Shown here: positions 5,665-10,091 of the stretch, one piece after another | Position numbering within the stretch: the first letter of the stretch is position 1 | Layout of the letters: each line of letters begins with the position of its first letter | The notes under the pieces: generated by a model | What the model was told of the DNA's origin: nothing | What the model saw: only the letters and a program-made list of their open reading frames with translations | Databases searched by the model: none | Assembly (NCBI GenBank): GCA_021159475.1 | Contig: JAGGRS010000239.1 | Coordinates: 1 to 10,091 of the forward strand | Source of the DNA: Candidatus Methanophagales archaeon | GTDB taxonomy: Archaea > Halobacteriota > Syntropharchaeia > Alkanophagales > Methanospirareceae | Direction of reading: 5' to 3' | Length of the DNA: 10,091 bases | Position numbers and translations under genes: made by a program

Positions 5665-7266
5665 ATGGCGACGGAAGCTGAGGAGAAGGGGGCAGAAGCA
5701 GGAGTTGAAGTAGAGGATGCGACCAAGCGAGTGATGACGGAGATAAGAGACAAAGTAGAAGGTGCGTTTCTGGGTAAGGTGGAGGAGAAAGAGGTGAGCG
5801 TGGCTCAGGAGGCACTGGTGATAGGTGGCGGGATAGCAGGTATGTATGCCGCACTGGATATAGCAGAGGCGGGCTTCAAGGTGCATCTGGTTGAGAGGAC
5901 ACCTTCTATTGGCGGGCACATGGCACAACTTGATAAGACGTTCCCAACGCTTGATTGTTCAGCATGCATCTTAACGCCGAGGATGGTGGATGTGGGTGCG
6001 CATCCGAACATACATTTGATGACATATTCTGAGGTGATAGGAGTAGAAGGCTCGGTCGGGAATTTCAAAGTGAAGGTCTTGAAGAAGGCGAGGTATGTAG
6101 ATGAGAATAAATGTACCGGGTGCTCATCATGTGCCGATGCATGTAGATTGAAGAACCGATTCCCGAACGAATATGATCTGGGATTGCAGAAGAGGAGTGC
6201 AATTTACAGGCCGCATCCTTTTGCTATTCCTGCGATATACACGGTGGATGGCGAGCACTGTTTGATGATAACGAAGGGCAAGTGTGGTAAGGCGACACTG
6301 GAGAGCACGCTGGAAGGAGTGAAGAAGAAGGAGCGAGGTGAGGAAGTGACGAAGAATGAGGTGCCGCCATGTGTGTTTGTCTGTGACGCGAATGCAATCA
6401 GGCACGATATGAAGGATGAGATAGTGGAGTTGACGGTGGGGGGCATAATAGTAGCAACCGGCTACGACGTTATAGACCCGAAGGTCTCGCCGGAGTATAA
6501 GTATGGTGTGTATCCAAATGTGATACACGGTCTGGAATTCGAGCGATATTCGTCAGCCAGTGGACCAACGATGGGGAAGATGATAATAAATGGCAAAGAG
6601 CCGAAGGATGCAGTCTTCATATCTTGCGTGGGCTCCAGGAACAAACAAACGGGATATGAGTATTGTTCGCGGGTATGCTGTATGTATTTAGCGAAGCAGG
6701 CGCACTTATTGAAGGAGAAGGTACCTGATTGTAACATAACGATTCTGTATCAGGATGTGAGGGCATTTGGAAAAGGATTTGAGGAGTTTTACGATAGAGT
6801 GAAGCATGAAGGCATCAATTATCGGAGGGGGCTTGCCGCTGAGATCTATCAAAAGCCAGGTAGTGACCGTGTAGTGGTGCGAGCGGAAGATACAATGCTG
6901 GGTGAGGCGTATGAACTTGAAGCGGACCTTGTAGTGCTGGGTGTGGGATTGAGACCGAGTGAAGGCTCAGAGAAGCTGCTGGAGATGCTGGGCATATCAC
7001 AAACTGCGGACCATTTTGCAAAGGAGGCGCATCCGAAGCTCAGACCTGTGGATACGGAAGTGGAAGGTATCTTTGTAACAGGCTGTGCACAGGGTCCAAA
7101 GGATATTCCGGACAGTGTAGCGCAGGGCAAAGCCGCGGCTGGCGCACTTCTATCGCTGCTCGCGGGCGGAAAAGCGAAGATAAGACCTTCAGTATCGGAG
7201 ATAGAGGAGGAGACGTGTATAGGCTCAAGAACACTGAGAGAGATGGCGGAGAAGATAGGGGCGTAA
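5665..7266 (+). CDS. Short HdrA-like FAD/iron-sulfur protein lacking N- and C-terminal domains
   Basis: The 533-aa protein matches the core of heterodisulfide reductase subunit A, the flavin-containing electron-transfer (often bifurcating) subunit of cytosolic Hdr complexes. Visible parts: an acidic N-terminal extension (1-45); FAD Rossmann loop GGGIAGM (54-60) with Glu77; DCSACIL (97-103); an inserted ferredoxin region with C150/C153/C156/C160 and C199/C207/C236/C240; the C-x12-C-x3-C-C cluster motif (C321, C334, C338, C339); and the FAD-side motif GCAQGPKDIPDSVAQ near the end. Two domains of full HdrA are missing: the roughly 135-residue N-terminal domain and the C-terminal 2[4Fe-4S] ferredoxin. 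The latter stops right after its first cysteine (C518, then SRTLREM). Cys160 is followed by Arg, not the usual Pro. No frameshift or hidden ferredoxin is seen downstream, and the core motifs are intact, so it looks functional and not decayed. It is co-transcribed with the longer paralogue 23 bp downstream. Confidence 0.88.
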   Translation: MATEAEEKGAEAGVEVEDATKRVMTEIRDKVEGAFLGKVEEKEVSVAQEALVIGGGIAGMYAALDIAEAGFKVHLVERTPSIGGHMAQLDKTFPTLDCSACILTPRMVDVGAHPNIHLMTYSEVIGVEGSVGNFKVKVLKKARYVDENKCTGCSSCADACRLKNRFPNEYDLGLQKRSAIYRPHPFAIPAIYTVDGEHCLMITKGKCGKATLESTLEGVKKKERGEEVTKNEVPPCVFVCDANAIRHDMKDEIVELTVGGIIVATGYDVIDPKVSPEYKYGVYPNVIHGLEFERYSSASGPTMGKMIINGKEPKDAVFISCVGSRNKQTGYEYCSRVCCMYLAKQAHLLKEKVPDCNITILYQDVRAFGKGFEEFYDRVKHEGINYRRGLAAEIYQKPGSDRVVVRAEDTMLGEAYELEADLVVLGVGLRPSEGSEKLLEMLGISQTADHFAKEAHPKLRPVDTEVEGIFVTGCAQGPKDIPDSVAQGKAAAGALLSLLAGGKAKIRPSVSEIEEETCIGSRTLREMAEKIGA

Positions 7267-7273
7267 AATAAAT

Positions 7274-7279
7274 AGGAGG
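7274..7279 (+). promoter_or_regulatory. Shine-Dalgarno of the long hdrA-like gene
   Basis: AGGAGG lies 10 nt before the ATG at 7290 and fixes that start. The 23-bp gap to the upstream stop has no TATA element, so the two hdrA-like genes share one transcript. Confidence 0.75.
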
Positions 7280-7289
7280 CGAAAGAGAG

Positions 7290-9473
7290 ATGGGTGAAGA
7301 GAAGGGTGAAGAAAAGTGGGAATATGATTATACGAAAGTGCCAATGCAGGGTTTTGTGAAGGGGCCAGCGTATGATGCACCGAAGGACGCACTGCGGATT
7401 GGTGTTTATGTCTGCCATTGCGGTATAAACATAAAGATGACGGTGAATGTGGAGGAGGTGATGAAGTATGCAGCGACATTACCGAACGTGGCGTTAGCAC
7501 GCCATTATATGTTCATGTGCTCGGACCCGGGACAGGATTTGATAAGGAAGGATTTAGCGGAGGACAGAGTGAACAGGGTGATAGTGGCATCGTGTTCACC
7601 GCGAATGCACGAACCTACATTCAGGAAGACCTGTTCTGATTCAGGGCTGAATCCATTTTATTATGAGATGGCGAATATAAGGGAGCATTGCTCATGGCCA
7701 CATGCGGATTATCCGAAAGAAGCAACGGATAAAGCGAAGGAGCTGGTGAGGAGTGCGGTAGCGAGATGCTCATTACTGGAGCCGCTGGAGGAGAAGGAGG
7801 TGCCGGTCGCCCCGGAAGCGCTGGTGATTGGCGGAGGCGTAACAGGGATGTATGCCGCGCTGGATATAGCAAATGGTGGTTTCAAGGTGGACCTGGTGGA
7901 GAAGGCACCGTCTATCGGCGGGCATGTAGCACAGTTGAACAGGACTTTTCCAACGCTTGAGCGCTCCACTTCTCTTATCACACCACGCATGATTGAGATA
8001 GGTGCGCATCCGAATATAAATTTGATGACGTATTCGGAGGTCGAAGATATAAGTGGCTTTATAGGTAATTACACAGTGAAGGTGAGACGGAAGCCCAGGT
8101 ATGTGGATGTGGCTAAATGCACGGGCTGTGGTAAATGTGCGGAGGCTTGCCCGGTCAAGGATATACCGAACGAATATGATGAGGGGCTGAGTGTTAGAAG
8201 CGCCATTTATATGCCGTTCCCCTTCGCGGTGCCACCTGCGTATATCGTGGATGCTGAGCACTGTGCATTGTTGAAGGAAGGGAAATGCGGTAATGCCACA
8301 CTCGAGACGATAAAAGAGGGCAAGGAAGTGCCACCGTGTATGAGTGTATGCGAGCCGGGTGCAATAGATTTCAGTGAGGAGGAGAGAGTAGAGGAATATA
8401 CTGTGGGTACGATAATAGTGGCAACGGGCTATGACATAGTGGACCCGCAAGTAGCGCCGGAATACAAGTATGGCGTGTATCCAAATGTGATAACGAGCCT
8501 GGAGTTTGAGCGGTTGTCATCTCCGAGCGGACCGACGGGCGGTAAGATAGAGCTGAACGGCAAGAAGCCGAAGGATGTTGTATTCATAAGCTGCGTGGGC
8601 TCGCGCAATAAGCAGGTTGGGAATGAGTACTGTTCGCGAATATGCTGTATGTATTTAGCGAAGCAGGCGCATTTGGTGAAGGAACAAATACCCGATGCGA
8701 ATGTGACCGTATGTTATCAGGATGTGAGAGCGTTTGGCAAGGGCTTTGAGGAGTTTTACGACCAGGTGAAGGAGGAAGGGGTATTCTATCTGAGGGGACT
8801 GCCAGGAGAGATATACAGGAAACCGGGCAGTGACAGAGTGGTGGTGAGAGGCGAGAACACCATGATAGGAGAGCCATACGAAAAGGAAGCGGACCTCGTG
8901 GTGCTCGGTGTGGGATTGGTACCGAATAAAGGAACGAAGAGCGTGGTGGATATGCTCAAGCTCTCGGAGTCTGGGGACAGGTTCTTGCTGGAAGCGCATC
9001 CGAAGCTCAGACCCGTGGATACGGCAGTAGATGGAGTATTCATTGCGGGTTGCTGTGTGAGTCCGAAGGATATAACAGACAGTATAGCGCAGGGTAAAGC
9101 GGCAGCTTCTGGCTCGCTCGTGTATTTGATAGAGGGTAAGGCGAAGATAGAGCCGGCGATATCGGAGATAAACGAGGAGATTTGCATAGGATGTCGGTGC
9201 TGTGAGCAGACATGCCCGTTTGGTGCACTCGTATTCGATGAAGTGAGGCACGTAATGACGGTGAACGAAGCAATCTGCAAGGGCTGTGGCGCGTGCAATG
9301 CGATATGCCCCTCAGGTGCCGCTACAATGAAGCATTACCGTGACAAGCAGGTATATGCGCAGATAGAGGCATTGACAGAGACGGCGATGCCGATGCCTGT
9401 TATGACACAGGGGGAAGGAGCGGCAGTGGAAGCGGAGGCTGAGACAGACGGAGGGGAGCAGAGTGCAGAGTAA
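7290..9473 (+). CDS. hdrA: HdrA-like FAD/iron-sulfur protein, full-length form
   Basis: The 727-aa protein has every HdrA domain. The N-terminal domain (about 36-160) carries CHCG (42-45), MCSDPGQ (76-82) and ASCSPRMHEPTFR (100-112). The FAD domain begins at GGGVTGM (181-187). The inserted ferredoxin region has C277/C280/C283/C287-Pro and C325/C333/C350/C354. The C-x12-C-x3-C-C motif is C435, C448, C452, C453. The C-terminal ferredoxin domain has C632/C635/C638/C642-Pro (plus an extra C637) and C663/C666/C669/C673-Pro. An Ala/Glu-rich tail follows from about 700. HdrA passes electrons via FAD between ferredoxin, HdrBC and partner dehydrogenases or hydrogenases. Oddities: the DCSxCIL element is replaced by ERSTSLI (224-230), so both cysteines are lost, and the usual AGCAQGPKDI reads AGCCVSPKDI. 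Both differences contrast with the short paralogue upstream. No hdrB, hdrC, mvhD or frhB gene follows in this window. Confidence 0.93.
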   Translation: MGEEKGEEKWEYDYTKVPMQGFVKGPAYDAPKDALRIGVYVCHCGINIKMTVNVEEVMKYAATLPNVALARHYMFMCSDPGQDLIRKDLAEDRVNRVIVASCSPRMHEPTFRKTCSDSGLNPFYYEMANIREHCSWPHADYPKEATDKAKELVRSAVARCSLLEPLEEKEVPVAPEALVIGGGVTGMYAALDIANGGFKVDLVEKAPSIGGHVAQLNRTFPTLERSTSLITPRMIEIGAHPNINLMTYSEVEDISGFIGNYTVKVRRKPRYVDVAKCTGCGKCAEACPVKDIPNEYDEGLSVRSAIYMPFPFAVPPAYIVDAEHCALLKEGKCGNATLETIKEGKEVPPCMSVCEPGAIDFSEEERVEEYTVGTIIVATGYDIVDPQVAPEYKYGVYPNVITSLEFERLSSPSGPTGGKIELNGKKPKDVVFISCVGSRNKQVGNEYCSRICCMYLAKQAHLVKEQIPDANVTVCYQDVRAFGKGFEEFYDQVKEEGVFYLRGLPGEIYRKPGSDRVVVRGENTMIGEPYEKEADLVVLGVGLVPNKGTKSVVDMLKLSESGDRFLLEAHPKLRPVDTAVDGVFIAGCCVSPKDITDSIAQGKAAASGSLVYLIEGKAKIEPAISEINEEICIGCRCCEQTCPFGALVFDEVRHVMTVNEAICKGCGACNAICPSGAATMKHYRDKQVYAQIEALTETAMPMPVMTQGEGAAVEAEAETDGGEQSAE

Positions 9474-9498
9474 GCCAGGCGATTCGAAGTAAAATAAA

Positions 9499-9550
9499 GG
9501 GAAAATCCCCAAAAACTCCTATCCTGCTTTCTTTTTTTATTTTTATATTT
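9499..9550 (+). terminator. T-rich terminator of the hdrA unit, overlapping the tRNA-Gln promoter
   Basis: A small hairpin, GGGA-AAA-TCCC (9499-9509), is followed by a pyrimidine run with a T7 tract (9532-9538) and further T-rich sequence to 9550. Archaeal termination mainly needs the T-tracts. Within the same run, TTTTATATTT (9541-9550) lies about 30 bp before the tRNA-Gln 5' end, the right place for its TATA box. The 102-bp gap after the hdrA stop contains nothing else recognisable. Confidence 0.6.
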
Positions 9551-9575
9551 CTGTTTGATTTATAGATAATAGAAT

Positions 9576-9648
9576 AGCCCGGTGGTGTAGTGGTCAAGCA
9601 TGTGAGACTCTGGATCTCACGACCTCGGTTCGAATCCGTGCCGGGCTA
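9576..9648 (+). tRNA. tRNA-Gln, anticodon CTG
   Basis: The segment folds as a 73-nt cloverleaf. The acceptor stem AGCCCGG/CCGGGCT is seven perfect pairs starting with A-U, with discriminator A. The D arm has G18-G19 in the loop AGTGGTCAA. The anticodon stem TGAGA/TCTCA closes the loop CTCTGGA, giving anticodon CTG for CAG codons. The T arm CTCGG-TTCGAAT-CCGTG has a U-U mismatch at its second pair. CCA is not encoded and no intron is present. The GGTGTAGTGGTCAA region is typical of archaeal Glu/Gln tRNAs, and the anticodon decides for Gln. In archaea it is first charged with Glu and then amidated by GatDE. Confidence 0.95.
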
Positions 9649-9672
9649 TATGCTATATTATACACATGCAAT

Positions 9673-10091
9673 TCAATTCTTCAAGAACGCGTTTACCAGC
9701 TTTATCGCGCACAAATCGCCACAGATGGAGCATGCATCGCTCTCTGAGGGTCTGCTGTTCCTTATCATACGTGCTTCTTCGGGATTTATAGCGAGCTCAA
9801 ACTGCCTCTCCCAATCGAGATTCTTACGTGCATACGCCATCTCCCTGTCACGCCGTTTCGCACGTGCACTTTGCTCCTCTTTTACAATGTCTGCGATATG
9901 CGCCGCTATCTTCGTGACCACCGTGCCATCCTTTATATGCTGTATAGAGGGCAGTGCGAGATGCTCAGAGGGTGAGACCATGCAAAGGAAGTCAGCGCCG
10001 TACATCCCTGCTACTGCTCCGCCTATCGCACTCACGATATGGTCATAACCCGGTGCGATGTCAGTAACGAGCGGTCCAAGCAGGTAAAGCG
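9673..10091 (-). CDS. thiC: Phosphomethylpyrimidine synthase ThiC, C-terminal part (partial)
   Basis: The frame is open from the window edge to the TGA at 9673-9675, giving about 139 C-terminal residues. It includes [56 protein letters not shown] and [13 protein letters not shown], all hallmarks of ThiC. ThiC is the radical-SAM enzyme that turns aminoimidazole ribotide into hydroxymethylpyrimidine phosphate for thiamine. Its cluster ligands sit near the C terminus, here C-SI-C-GDL-C, a C-x2-C-x3-C spacing. Many bacterial ThiC proteins have C-x2-C-x4-C. The gene is convergent with tRNA-Gln, with only 24 bp between them. A GTG at 10033-10035 could be mistaken for a start but is internal, because conserved sequence continues upstream of it. 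Confidence 0.93.
   Translation of the reverse strand, partial: LYLLGPLVTDIAPGYDHIVSAIGGAVAGMYGADFLCMVSPSEHLALPSIQHIKDGTVVTKIAAHIADIVKEEQSARAKRRDREMAYARKNLDWERQFELAINPEEARMIRNSRPSESDACSICGDLCAIKLVNAFLKN

Noticed and set aside
5665..7289. The short hdrA-like gene as a pseudogene or frameshifted full hdrA
   Set aside because: The core is uninterrupted with FAD and cluster motifs intact, it has a good promoter, and no missing ferredoxin sequence is readable in other frames before the next gene.
7773..8450. Minus-strand open frame of 225 codons inside the long hdrA-like gene
   Set aside because: Antisense to a well-conserved cysteine-rich coding region; composition is low-quality and no ribosome-binding site or domain is visible.
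9649..9672. Integration (att) site at the 3' end of tRNA-Gln
   Set aside because: No repeat of the tRNA 3' end, integrase or mobile gene is seen; the neighbouring gene is ordinary thiC.
10033..10035. GTG on the minus strand as the thiC start
   Set aside because: Conserved ThiC sequence ([11 protein letters not shown]) continues upstream of it to the window edge, so the gene is truncated by the window.

Overview
The window is archaeal and most likely from a methanogen-lineage euryarchaeon or an anaerobic methane/alkane oxidiser (ANME-like). The support is: the tail of a GatE-type tRNA-Gln amidotransferase (an archaea-only enzyme), an archaeal-type AspRS, two tRNA genes without encoded CCA, TATA-box promoters about 30 bp ahead of transcription units, and two HdrA-type flavo-iron-sulfur proteins. 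The lineage is inferred from gene content only; no search was possible.

Layout, left to right. (1) 1-191: C-terminal end of gatE. (2) 192-323: non-coding, with an imperfect hairpin that contains a near-perfect Shine-Dalgarno sequence. (3) 324-395, minus strand: tRNA-Arg(CCG), divergent from the next operon, with an AT-rich segment at about 427-440 that can serve as promoter both ways. (4) 503-5594: four co-directional genes with tight junctions: a tandemly duplicated PhoU/TrkA-C regulatory protein, an alpha-D-phosphohexomutase with an altered active-serine loop, a conserved protein of unknown function, and aspS. (5) 5665-9473: a two-gene unit with its own clear promoter, coding for a short (533 aa) and a long (727 aa) HdrA-like protein. 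(6) 9474-9575: a T-rich terminator region that also carries the likely promoter of tRNA-Gln(CTG) at 9576-9648. (7) 9673-10091, minus strand: C-terminal part of thiC, convergent with tRNA-Gln.

Two themes stand out. The first is energy metabolism. The HdrA pair is a tandem duplication whose members have lost different parts. The short one lacks the N-terminal domain and the C-terminal 2[4Fe-4S] ferredoxin domain but keeps the DCSxCIL cysteines. The long one has all domains but has replaced those cysteines with Arg and Ser. This pattern suggests an asymmetric HdrA heterodimer, with no HdrB, HdrC or hydrogenase gene alongside. The second is indirect aminoacylation. GatE and tRNA-Gln fit Gln-tRNA made by transamidation, and AspRS carries the His/Pro pair linked to non-discriminating enzymes, which would also charge tRNA-Asn. 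No CRISPR array, insertion sequence or phage gene was seen.
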